From CBDDBU01 sp965226045 (GTDB lineage Bacteria > Pseudomonadota > Alphaproteobacteria > VGEJ01), in assembly GCA_965226045.1 (NCBI GenBank), contig CBDDBU010000014.1, positions 20,822 through 84,821 of the forward strand: a stretch of DNA of 64,000 nt, written 5' to 3'. The notes beneath the pieces are model-generated. The model was given only the letters and a program-made list of their open reading frames with translations, searched no databases and was not told the DNA's origin. The position numbers and the translations under genes are program-made. Shown here piece after piece: positions 33,097-40,614 of the stretch. Each line of letters begins with the position of its first letter. Within the stretch, counting starts at the first letter, position 1.

Positions 33097-34107
33097 CTAG
33101 ACGGTGAGCACGATCTTGCCGATGTGCTCGCCTGATTCCATACGTTCGTGCGCCTTGGCGGCATCAGCGAGCGCCACCGTCGAGTCGATGACCGGTCGCA
33201 CCCGACCGCTTTCGAGCAGCGGCCATACCCGTGCGCGCAGCGCATCGGCAATCGCCGCCTTGTCCTCAATCGCGCGGGCGCGCAGCGTCGCACCGGTCAG
33301 GGTGAGCCGCTTGAGCATCAGCGGCATGAGGTTGAGCTCGACATTGGCTCCGGCAAGGAAGGCTATTTGCACCAGTCGCCCCTCGGTGGCCAGCGCGGCG
33401 ATGTTGCGCTGAATGTAGTCTCCGCCCACCATATCGAGGATCAGGTCGAGACCGACGCCGCCGGTCAGCGCCTTCGCGACCTCGACAAAGTTCTCGTCGC
33501 GATAGTTGATGGCCCGTTCGGCGCCGAGGCGCTCGCATGCGGCGCACTTCTCGGCCGAGCCGGCGGTGGCGAAGACCCGTGCCTCGAACGCACGCGCGAG
33601 CTGGATGGCGACGGTGCCGATGCCGCTTGACCCGCCATGGACGAGGAAACGCTCGCCGGGCTGGAGGCGACCGCGATCGAAGACGTTGCTCCAGACCGTG
33701 AAGAAGGTTTCGGGCAACGCCGCCGCCTCGATCATGTCCAGACCGGCCGGAACCGGCAGCACTTGGGCGGCTGGCGCCGGACAGTACTCGGCGTAACCGC
33801 CACCAGTGACCAACGCGCACACGCGATCGCCGATCGAGAGGGTCGACACTCCGGCGCCGCGCGCGACGATCGTTCCGGCGACCTCGAGCCCGGGGATGTC
33901 CGAAGCGCCGGGTGGCGGCGGATAGCCACCCTGCCGCTGCAGGACATCGGGTCGATTGACGCCGGCCGCCGCAACCTCGATCAGGACCTCGCCGTGCCCG
34001 GGTTCGGGGGTCGCGCGAATGGCTGCGCACAGAACCTCCGGTCCGCCGGATTCGGCGATCTCGGTGACCTTCATGGTGGCGGGTATGATGGCTGGCATGT
34101 CGGGCAA
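33097..34107 (-). CDS. NAD(P)H quinone oxidoreductase, PIG3/zinc-free MDR family
   Basis: The 336-residue protein is a medium-chain reductase of the quinone reductase group. AAGVNRPDVLQRQGGYPPPP is the PIG3-type substrate-side motif, HGGSSGIGTVAIQLA (about residues 150-164) binds NADPH, and the zinc-ligand cysteines of alcohol dehydrogenases are missing. It would reduce quinones or enones with NADPH. Starts at 34107, 34098 or 34074 are all possible; homology begins clearly at MKVTEIAESGGPEVL. Confidence 0.9.
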   Translation of the reverse strand: MPDMPAIIPATMKVTEIAESGGPEVLCAAIRATPEPGHGEVLIEVAAAGVNRPDVLQRQGGYPPPPGASDIPGLEVAGTIVARGAGVSTLSIGDRVCALVTGGGYAEYCPAPAAQVLPVPAGLDMIEAAALPETFFTVWSNVFDRGRLQPGERFLVHGGSSGIGTVAIQLARAFEARVFATAGSAEKCAACERLGAERAINYRDENFVEVAKALTGGVGLDLILDMVGGDYIQRNIAALATEGRLVQIAFLAGANVELNLMPLMLKRLTLTGATLRARAIEDKAAIADALRARVWPLLESGRVRPVIDSTVALADAAKAHERMESGEHIGKIVLTV

Positions 34108-34202
34108 AAGGACGGCGCAGAAGACAGTTGCAGGTCTAGTATGTTCTCTTCACACTGACAAGCCGAGGGCGCGGGCAATCGTGACGGACCCGTGGAGGGG
34201 GC

Positions 34203-34379
34203 ATGGACCTTGACGATATTGTTGTTCCGCCGGCACCGCAAAAGCCGAAGTTCGAGGACATGTCGGTGGATGAACTCACTGCCCTCATCGCCGAGCTTGA
34301 AGGCGAGATCGTCCAAGCCCGCGAGATGATGGCAGCGAAGCAAACCGTGCGTGGCGCTGCCGATCAGCTGTTCGACTAG
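34203..34379 (+). CDS. DUF1192 family protein (58 residues)
   Basis: This short gene matches the alphaproteobacterial DUF1192 pattern. It has an acidic start (MDLDDIVVPPAP), the core MSVDELTALIAELEGEI (about residues 21-37), which predicts a helix, and the end MAAKQTVRGAADQLF. Function is unknown. GGAGGGGGC precedes the ATG. It diverges from the quinone reductase, which starts about 95 bases away, and is followed by a small terminator-like hairpin. Confidence 0.8.
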   Translation: MDLDDIVVPPAPQKPKFEDMSVDELTALIAELEGEIVQAREMMAAKQTVRGAADQLFD

Positions 34380-34386
34380 ACCCCTG

Positions 34387-34407
34387 TCCGGCGCTGTCGC
34401 CGGATTT
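34387..34407 (+). terminator. Probable terminator after the DUF1192 gene
   Basis: TCCGGCG (34387-34393) and CGCCGGA (34398-34404) form a perfect 7-bp stem with a CTGT loop, followed by a short TTTA. The T-run is weak. Confidence 0.55.
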
Positions 34408-34469
34408 ACCGTAGGGACTCGCTGGCCGGTGCTCGGGCCGGCCGTTTCATGGACGATGGAGCGTTTGCA

Positions 34470-35312
34470 ATGAAGTTATTGCGTTACGGCCCCGCTGGCG
34501 GCGAAAGGCCCGGACTATTGGACGCCGGAGGGACGATCCGCGATCTATCCGGGGAAATCGAGGACCTGACGGCTGCAAACCTCGCGCCAGCGGCACTCGA
34601 TCGTTTGCGGCGGCTCGACCACGCGGCGCTTCCCGCAGTGGTGGGTGATCCGCGCGTGGGCGTCCCGGTGGCCGGAATTGGCAAGATCGTAGCGGTCGGC
34701 CTCAACTACGCCGATCACGCCAAGGAGGCTGGCCTGCCGATCCCCGAGGAGCCAGTGCTGTTCACTAAGACAACGTCGGCCATCTCCGGACCTAACGATC
34801 CGGTCAAGATCCCGCGCGGTTCAATAAAGACCGACTGGGAGGTCGAAATCGCGTTCGTAATCGGCGCCACCGCGCGCTACGTCTCGGACGCCGATGCGGC
34901 GAGCCATATCGCCGGCTACTGCGTTCTCAACGACGTCTCCGAACGCGAGTTCCAGATCGAGCGCGGCGGCCAGTGGATGAAGGGCAAGTGCGCCGACACG
35001 TTCGCACCGATCGGGCCGTGGCTCGTCACCCCCGACGAGGTGGGCGATCCCCAGGCGCTCGGTATGTGGCTCGACGTCAATGGCACACGTCGCCAGGACG
35101 GCAGCACCTCGACCATGATCTTCAGCTGCGTCCATTGCCTGAGCTACATCAGCCACTTCATGACGCTCGAGCCGGGCGATGTCGTGACCACGGGCACTCC
35201 GCCGGGCGTCGGCCTAGGCCAGAAACCGCCTGTCTTCCTGAAGCCGGGCGATGTGATGACGCTGGGCATCGATCGGCTCGGCGCGCAACGACAGGAACTG
35301 ATCGCCGCATGA
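34470..35312 (+). CDS. Fumarylacetoacetate hydrolase-family protein
   Basis: ATG 34470 is chosen over 34449 because GGAG lies 8 bases before it and homology starts at MKLLRYG. The 280-residue product has the FAH-fold core: VGLNYADHAKEAGLPIPEEP (about residues 77-96), DWEVEIAFVIG with the metal Glu residues, and the end GDVVTTGTPPGVGLGQKPP. Members hydrolyse or decarboxylate 2,4-dioxo or ring-opened acids, such as acylpyruvate and homoprotocatechuate products. Its stop overlaps the next aminotransferase start (ATGA), so the two are coupled. Confidence 0.9.
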   Translation: MKLLRYGPAGGERPGLLDAGGTIRDLSGEIEDLTAANLAPAALDRLRRLDHAALPAVVGDPRVGVPVAGIGKIVAVGLNYADHAKEAGLPIPEEPVLFTKTTSAISGPNDPVKIPRGSIKTDWEVEIAFVIGATARYVSDADAASHIAGYCVLNDVSEREFQIERGGQWMKGKCADTFAPIGPWLVTPDEVGDPQALGMWLDVNGTRRQDGSTSTMIFSCVHCLSYISHFMTLEPGDVVTTGTPPGVGLGQKPPVFLKPGDVMTLGIDRLGAQRQELIAA

Positions 35313-36493
35313 CGGTCGAGCGTGGGGCGGCCGGGGCGATCGGGCTCCCGGTACGGCCTGAAATCGCCGATCTTCCGTTCTCGCAGATCCGCGCGATTTC
35401 GCGCGAGGGGATGCTGCAAGAGGGGGTGATCCCGCTGTGGTTCGGCGAGGGTGACGATCCGACGCCCAAGTTCATTACCGATGCCGCCGCGCACGCGCTG
35501 GCCGAGGGCAAGACGTTCTACACCTTGAACCGGGGCATCGCCGAGCTGCGGGAGGCGATCGCTGGGTACATGAGCGGGCTATACGGTCCCTCCATCGGGG
35601 CCGATCGCGTGACGGTCACCGCGTCTGGCATGAGCGGGATCATGATCGCCGTCCAGTGTGTGGCGGGGGCGGGCGACAACGTCGCGATCGTGACCCCGTT
35701 GTGGCCGAACTTCGTTGGTTGCGTTCGCATCATGGGCGCCGAGCCACGCTTCGTCGGACTGGACAAGATCGACGGCGGCTGGAAGCTCGACCTCGACAAG
35801 CTCTTCGCGGCTTGCGATGAGCGCACGCGGGCCGTGGTCGTCAACTCGCCGAGCAATCCCACCGGCTGGATGATGCAAGGCGAACAGCAGACGGTGCTCC
35901 TGTCCTTCTGTCGCGAGCGCGGCATTTGGTTGATCGCCGACGAGGTGTATGCGCGCATCGTCTACGACCGCGCGTTCGCGCCGTCGTTTCTCGATGTCGC
36001 CGAAGCTGACGACCTGTTGCTGGTTGTCAACAGCTTCTCGAAATCGTGGTCGATGACCGGCTGGCGGATGGGCTGGCTGACCACGCCGGCCGCGCTGGGC
36101 CCGACCCTCGAGATGATGAACGAGTATAACGTCGCTGGGGCGGCGACGTTCGCCCAGCACGCCGGTGTCGTCGCCATCACCGAGGGTGATGACTACGTCG
36201 CGTCGCTGGTGGAACGCTACCGCCAGGCCCGGGATCTCGTTTTCCAGCGCTTGCAGGGGATGTCGCGCGTTGGCATGAGCCGGCCGGAGGCCGCCTTCTA
36301 TGCGTTTTTTAGCGTTGAGGGCATGACCGACAGCGTGGCGTTCGTGAGACGGGTTCTGCGCGAAACGAGTGTCGGATTGGCGCCCGGTTCGGCGTTCGGT
36401 GAGGCCGGCGAGGGTCACTTGCGCCTGTGTTATGCGAGTTCGACGGCGCTTCTCTCAGACGCCATGGACCGACTGGAGCCGATGCTGTCCTGA
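35309..36493 (+). CDS. Class I/II PLP aminotransferase (aspartate aminotransferase-like)
   Basis: ATG 35309 overlaps the FAH stop; the much longer open frame upstream lies within that gene. The 394-residue enzyme has NSPSNPTGWMM (about residues 175-185), the PLP tyrosine region in DEVYARIVYD, the PLP lysine in NSFSKSWSMTGWRMGW (about 235-250) and LRLCYASS near the end with the substrate Arg. It transfers amino groups between an amino acid and a 2-oxo acid; exact specificity is not visible. Confidence 0.9.
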   Translation: MTVERGAAGAIGLPVRPEIADLPFSQIRAISREGMLQEGVIPLWFGEGDDPTPKFITDAAAHALAEGKTFYTLNRGIAELREAIAGYMSGLYGPSIGADRVTVTASGMSGIMIAVQCVAGAGDNVAIVTPLWPNFVGCVRIMGAEPRFVGLDKIDGGWKLDLDKLFAACDERTRAVVVNSPSNPTGWMMQGEQQTVLLSFCRERGIWLIADEVYARIVYDRAFAPSFLDVAEADDLLLVVNSFSKSWSMTGWRMGWLTTPAALGPTLEMMNEYNVAGAATFAQHAGVVAITEGDDYVASLVERYRQARDLVFQRLQGMSRVGMSRPEAAFYAFFSVEGMTDSVAFVRRVLRETSVGLAPGSAFGEAGEGHLRLCYASSTALLSDAMDRLEPMLS

Positions 36494-36580
36494 TTGCGAT
36501 CGCGTCCCCGGTGTAGAGTCGTTCCTTGACGCCCAGTTTGGCCAAGGTTGCCGCGAACGCCGTCACCAGGGAGGACCATC

Positions 36581-37366
36581 GTGCTCGAAAACCGATCGGC
36601 CATCGTCACCGGCTCAAGCCTGAGACTCGGGATCGGCTACGCGATCGCCGAGGCGCTGGCCGCCCAGGGCTGTAACGTGATGCTGAGCGGCCGCCGTTCC
36701 GCCGCCGCGGCGGAGCCGGCGATCCAGGGTCTGTCGCGGTACGGGGTCAAGGTCGAGTATCAGCGGACCCACCTCGGCAAGCCTGGCGACATTAAGTCGT
36801 TGATCGATTGTGCCATGGAGGCTTTCGGGGCGGTCGACATCCTCGTCAACAATGCCGGGACCAACCACCCCAACCTGATCGAGGACCTGTCACCGGCCGA
36901 CTGGGATGACATCATCGCCGTCAATTTGTCGGCCGCCTATCACGCGATCCGCCACGTCCTGCCGCGCATGAAGGAGCGCGACTGGGGCCGCATCATCAAT
37001 ATCGCGTCGACCCTGGGGCTGGTTGGCTACCCGACCGTCTCGGCCTATACGGCCTCCAAGCATGGCCTGGTCGGGCTGACCAAGGCGGTGGCGCTGGAGA
37101 CCGCCGAGACGAGCATCACCTGCAACGCCATTTGTCCCGGCTATACCAAGACAGAATTGCTGATGAGGGTGATCGCCGAGACCGCCGACATCGAAGGGGT
37201 TTCGGCGGACGAGATGACGAATACCATGATCGCGGCGGATCAGCCGTCGAAGGTGATGGTGCCGGTGGAGCATTTCGGGCCGCTGGCCGTGTTTTTGTGC
37301 AGCGAGGCCGGCGCCCAACTTCGTGGCGCGGCGCTGCCGATGGATGGCGGCTGGACGGCCAAGTGA
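36581..37366 (+). CDS. SDR-family oxidoreductase, 3-hydroxybutyrate dehydrogenase-like
   Basis: GTG 36581 behind CAGGGAGGACC gives 261 residues, the usual length for 3-hydroxybutyrate dehydrogenases. The cofactor motif is TGSSLRLGIGYAIAE (about residues 10-24), with NNAGTNHP, the Ser in IASTLGLVG and YTASKHG as active site. ICPGYTKTELL and the long insert up to PVEHFGPLAVFLCS are typical of that group. It would interconvert 3-hydroxybutyrate and acetoacetate or a similar pair. The gene precedes the 37.4 kb regulatory gap. Confidence 0.85.
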   Translation: MLENRSAIVTGSSLRLGIGYAIAEALAAQGCNVMLSGRRSAAAAEPAIQGLSRYGVKVEYQRTHLGKPGDIKSLIDCAMEAFGAVDILVNNAGTNHPNLIEDLSPADWDDIIAVNLSAAYHAIRHVLPRMKERDWGRIINIASTLGLVGYPTVSAYTASKHGLVGLTKAVALETAETSITCNAICPGYTKTELLMRVIAETADIEGVSADEMTNTMIAADQPSKVMVPVEHFGPLAVFLCSEAGAQLRGAALPMDGGWTAK

Positions 37367-37407
37367 GCCGGCACCGTGCTGCAATGGTTGTGCGAAAACT
37401 TCGTTGG

Positions 37408-37428
37408 CCGTTAACCACTGCTTAACGG
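37408..37428 (+). promoter_or_regulatory. CtrA-type binding box in a perfect inverted repeat
   Basis: TTAA-CCACTGC-TTAAC (37411-37426) fits the alphaproteobacterial CtrA consensus TTAA-N7-TTAA(C) exactly. It lies within CCGTTAA-N7-TTAACGG (37408-37428), a perfect 7-bp inverted repeat. It sits about 40 bases after the SDR stop and just upstream of the putative small RNA. Confidence 0.6.
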
Positions 37429-37446
37429 TCTCGGGTCTATTCTTGC

Positions 37447-37530
37447 GCGTGGATGGCGCACGAGCCGCGCTTCCACTTCTCAAGACGCCTCCCGGTAGAC
37501 TCGGGCCGCCTTCGGGCGGCCCTTCTTTCT
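37447..37530 (+). ncRNA. Candidate small RNA or structured leader with its own terminator
   Basis: Downstream of the CtrA-type box, GTGGA-TG-GCGC-ACGAGCC-GCGC-T-TCCAC forms a stem-loop at about 37449-37476. A linker of about 25 bases follows, and then a strong terminator at 37503-37530. No coding frame fills this span. It could be a free-standing small RNA, or an attenuating leader for metY, whose ATG is 57 bases after the terminator. Confidence 0.45.
37503..37530 (+). terminator. Rho-independent terminator with UUCG tetraloop
   Basis: GGGCCGCC (37503-37510), loop TTCG and GGCGGCCC (37515-37522) form a perfect stem followed by TTCTTTCT. Confidence 0.9.
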
Positions 37531-37586
37531 GCGGTTGGCTTGCCAGTTGCGGACGCTGGCCAATAGTCTGACCACGGAGGCCGATG

Positions 37587-38906
37587 ATGTCCGACCGACC
37601 GTCCCGTATAGGCGGCCCCCCCAAGACCCCGGGTTTCGATACCCTTAGTTTGCATGCCGGGCAGCAGCCCGACCCGACCACCGGCGCGCGGGCGGTGCCG
37701 ATCTACCAAACGACGTCATATGTCTTCCCCGATACCGAGCATGCCGCTTCTCTGTTCAACCTGGAGAGGGTGGGGCACATCTACTCGCGTATCTCCAACC
37801 CCACCACCGCCGTTCTCGAGGAGCGACTGGCGGCGCTGGAAGGCGGCGTTGGCGCCATCTGCACCGCGAGCGGACAGGCCGCGCTGCACCTCGCCGTCGT
37901 GACGCTGATGGGCGCGGGCCACCATATCGTCTCGTCGGCATCGATCTACGGCGGTAGCCACAACTTGTTCACCCATACGCTGCCGCGCTTCGGCATCGAG
38001 ACGACGTTCGTCAATCCGCGCGATCCCGACGCCTTCGCCGCGGCGATTCGCGGTAACACTCGTCTCCTGTTTGCCGAGACGCTCGGCAATCCCGGGCTCG
38101 AGGTCCTTGACATTCCGGCGGTGGCGGTCGTCGCCCACGGCGCCGGCATTCCGCTACTGGTCGATTCGACGTTCGCGACGCCGTGGCTGTGCCGGCCCGC
38201 CGACCACGGCGCCGACATCATCATGCACTCGGCGACCAAGTTTCTCGGCGGACACGGTATCGCCATCGGTGGTGCACTGATCGATGGGGGCCGTTTCGAC
38301 TGGGAGGCCTCGGGCCTCTTCCCAACGCTGACCGAGCCCTATGAGGGTTACCACGGGATCCGCTTCGCCGAGGCGTTCGGACCTCAAGCCTTCGTGATGC
38401 GCGCCCGCGCCGAGGGTCTACGCGATTTTGGCGCCTGTATGAGCCCGACCACCGCCTTCCATATTCTACAAGGGGTCGAGACGCTGCCGTTACGGATGGC
38501 GCGTCATATCGACAACACCCGTCGCATCGTCGCTTTCCTTGGCGAACACCAGTCGGTCGCCTGGGTCATCTACCCGGAGCGCGACGATCACCCCGACCAC
38601 GCGCTCGCCGGACGGCTACTGCCGCGCGGTTGCGGCGCGGTCTTTAGCTTCGGTGTCGTGGGCGGGTACGACGCAGCCGTGCGCCTGATTGAATCTCTGA
38701 AACTGTTCTCCCATCTCGCCAACGTTGGCGATGCCAAGTCGCTGGTCATCCATCCCGCCAGCACCACCCATCAGCAGATGGGTCACGCTGCCCTGGCGGC
38801 GGTTGGAATTGGCGACGATATGGTCCGCCTGTCGGTCGGCCTCGAGGACAGCGACGACCTGATCGCCGATCTCGATCAAGCGCTGGCGCGCGCGCGGAAG
38901 TCCTAA
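37587..38906 (+). CDS. metY: O-acetylhomoserine aminocarboxypropyltransferase (sulfhydrylase)
   Basis: The second of two adjacent ATGs (37587) is better spaced from GGAGG. The 439-residue protein has the Cys/Met-metabolism PLP fold: FDTLSLHAGQQPDPTTGARA near the start, ASGQAALHLA, TLGNPGLEVLDI, the PLP lysine in HSATKFLGGHG (about 213) and RLSVGLED at the end. The long form with an internal insertion is typical of MetY. It makes homocysteine from O-acetylhomoserine and sulfide. I find no SAM-II-type aptamer in its leader, but there is a terminator that could attenuate it. Confidence 0.88.
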   Translation: MSDRPSRIGGPPKTPGFDTLSLHAGQQPDPTTGARAVPIYQTTSYVFPDTEHAASLFNLERVGHIYSRISNPTTAVLEERLAALEGGVGAICTASGQAALHLAVVTLMGAGHHIVSSASIYGGSHNLFTHTLPRFGIETTFVNPRDPDAFAAAIRGNTRLLFAETLGNPGLEVLDIPAVAVVAHGAGIPLLVDSTFATPWLCRPADHGADIIMHSATKFLGGHGIAIGGALIDGGRFDWEASGLFPTLTEPYEGYHGIRFAEAFGPQAFVMRARAEGLRDFGACMSPTTAFHILQGVETLPLRMARHIDNTRRIVAFLGEHQSVAWVIYPERDDHPDHALAGRLLPRGCGAVFSFGVVGGYDAAVRLIESLKLFSHLANVGDAKSLVIHPASTTHQQMGHAALAAVGIGDDMVRLSVGLEDSDDLIADLDQALARARKS

Positions 38907-38909
38907 ACC

Positions 38910-39710
38910 GTGGACGTCGTGGCCAACGGGCGGCGGCTGTTCGCCGCCAACGGGGGGCACGCCGCGCGGCAGGACGAACCGGCGCTCGTCTTCTTGCACG
39001 GGGCCGGCGCGGATCACAGCGTGTGGACGCCGCAGGCCCGCTATTTCGCGCACCACGGATTCGCCGTTGTCGCGGTCGATCTGCCGGGCCACGGCCGCTC
39101 GCCCGGCCCGCCGTGCGCGACTATCGAGGACATGGCCGATACGGTGATTGCCGCCATCGATGCGCTCGACCGTGAGGAGGTCACGCTGGTCGGCCACAGC
39201 ATGGGGGCTCTCGTCGCCCTGGAGGCCGCCGCGTGCGCGCCCCATCGAGTGTCGCGATTGGCTCTCCTCGGCGGCGGCGTGCCGATGCGGGTCAGCCCGG
39301 CTCTGCTGGCGGCAGCGGCGCAAGATGTGCGCGCGGCGGCGGCGATGATGGTCGGCTGGGGTTATGGGGCCTCCGCGCGGATCGGCGGGCATCCGTCCCC
39401 GGGCCTGTGGATGACGGGGGGCGGCGCTCGACTTATCGAGCGGGCGCCGGCGGGTACCCTGCAGGCCGATCTGCTCGGCTGCGATCGATATCAAAGCGGT
39501 CCGGCGTCGGCCGCCGGTCTCGACTGCCCTATATTGCTGCTGCGCGGCGCTGAGGACCGTATGATCGACTGCGGCGCGGCGGCGGCGCTCGCCGAGGCGC
39601 TGCCGGGCGCAACGATCATGAGCCTCGATTGCGGCCACTTCATGATGAGTGAGCAGCCAGACGCCGTTTTGGACGCGCTGCGCGAGTTCCTGATGGCCTA
39701 CGCCGGCTAG
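38910..39710 (+). CDS. Alpha/beta hydrolase
   Basis: The 266-residue protein starts at GTG three bases after metY. VFLHGAGADHSVW (about residues 30-42) is the oxyanion region, the nucleophile is in VGHSMGA (about 96-102), the acid is probably the Asp in GAEDRMID (about 212-219) and the His is in LDCGHFMM (about 241-248). This is a complete Ser-Asp-His triad. The tight spacing suggests co-transcription with metY, but homoserine acetyltransferases are longer, so a general esterase or lactonase is more likely. Confidence 0.85.
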   Translation: MDVVANGRRLFAANGGHAARQDEPALVFLHGAGADHSVWTPQARYFAHHGFAVVAVDLPGHGRSPGPPCATIEDMADTVIAAIDALDREEVTLVGHSMGALVALEAAACAPHRVSRLALLGGGVPMRVSPALLAAAAQDVRAAAAMMVGWGYGASARIGGHPSPGLWMTGGGARLIERAPAGTLQADLLGCDRYQSGPASAAGLDCPILLLRGAEDRMIDCGAAAALAEALPGATIMSLDCGHFMMSEQPDAVLDALREFLMAYAG

Positions 39711-39788
39711 CGTTGGCCGCGCAGTTGGACGATTTGTTAAGGCCCCGTCGCCGACACTAGCGCCGTCGCGCCCAGCGAGGCTGTAGGT

Positions 39789-40268
39789 ATGGCGGAAATT
39801 ATCGGGCGCTCAGGTGATGGGTTCTCGGGTACGGCGTTCTTCACCAAAACTTACGACGAGGCCGTGGAGTTGGTCGTCGAGGCGCGCAACTATTTCGCCA
39901 CCGCGGCGGCGGAAGCGAGCGGGCTGACGATGGCGCAACAACTGGGCTACTGCCGCGAGTCACTTCGCCTGACAAGCCGATTGATGCAGATCATGGGGTG
40001 GCTGCTGGTGCAGCGGGCGGTGGAGAACCGGGAACTCACGGCCGAGGACGCGCGCTCCGATGAAATGCGGATGCCCCGCGCCCGCGTCTATCTCGATGAC
40101 GAAGTAGTGGCGACTGGCGGTCTGCCGCCGGCCGTCGCCGACCTTACCGCGCGCAGCCGCCGCCTCTTTGTGCGCATTGTCCGGCTGGACGATATGTTGG
40201 TGCGCGAGGCCGTGCGGGAGACGGATTCGCCACCGGCGGCGGCCCCTACTTCAGACCAAATTCCTTGA
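39789..40268 (+). CDS. rcdA: RcdA-family protein (DUF1465)
   Basis: The 159-residue protein matches the alphaproteobacterial DUF1465 family, whose Caulobacter member RcdA is an adaptor that helps ClpXP degrade the cell-cycle regulator CtrA. Characteristic parts are YDEAVELVVEARNYFA (about residues 22-37), ESLRLTSRLMQIMGWLLVQ (about 57-75) and RSRRLFVRIVRLDDML. It is predicted to be all helical. The end overlaps the convergent rpmE by 23 bases. The 78-base upstream gap contains a lone TTAA half-site but no full CtrA box. Confidence 0.8.
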   Translation: MAEIIGRSGDGFSGTAFFTKTYDEAVELVVEARNYFATAAAEASGLTMAQQLGYCRESLRLTSRLMQIMGWLLVQRAVENRELTAEDARSDEMRMPRARVYLDDEVVATGGLPPAVADLTARSRRLFVRIVRLDDMLVREAVRETDSPPAAAPTSDQIP

Positions 40269-40470
40269 AGCGCTTGTTGAACTTGGCCACCTGGCCGCCG
40301 GAATCCACGAGTCGGTGCCCGCCGCCGGTCCATGCCGGGTGGGATTTGGGATCGACGTCGAGCGTCAGGGTATCGCCCTCGCTGCCCCAGGTCGAACGGG
40401 TCTTGAAGGGCGTGCCGTCGGTCATGACGACGTTGATCTCGTGGTAGTCGGGGTGGGTCTCTCGTTTCAT
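40246..40470 (-). CDS. rpmE: 50S ribosomal protein bL31
   Basis: The 74-residue protein starts MKRETHPDYHEINVVMTDGT and ends FNKRFKEFGLK, both typical of bL31. The zinc-ligand cysteines of the C+ type are absent, so it is the C- form. It is a structural protein of the large subunit and bridges to the small subunit. It is divergent from the ABC exporter (145-base gap) and its 3' end lies within rcdA. Confidence 0.95.
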   Translation of the reverse strand: MKRETHPDYHEINVVMTDGTPFKTRSTWGSEGDTLTLDVDPKSHPAWTGGGHRLVDSGGQVAKFNKRFKEFGLK

Positions 40471-40614
40471 GGTGCCTCTCGCGATCGCGAACGCCAGTGC
40501 GAAGAGGGGCCTGTATAGAGGAAAGGCGCGGTCGCAATCAAGGACCCCACCGCGGCGGGGTCAAGCGCGGCCGGTTGCGGCGTTCGAAACCGTCGGGTAA
40601 CGATAAGCCCCGCG

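Noticed and set aside
37440..37587. SAM-II or SAM-V riboswitch before metY
   Set aside because: The conserved AAAGGG-type core and pseudoknot partners are not present; only a stem-loop and terminator are visible.
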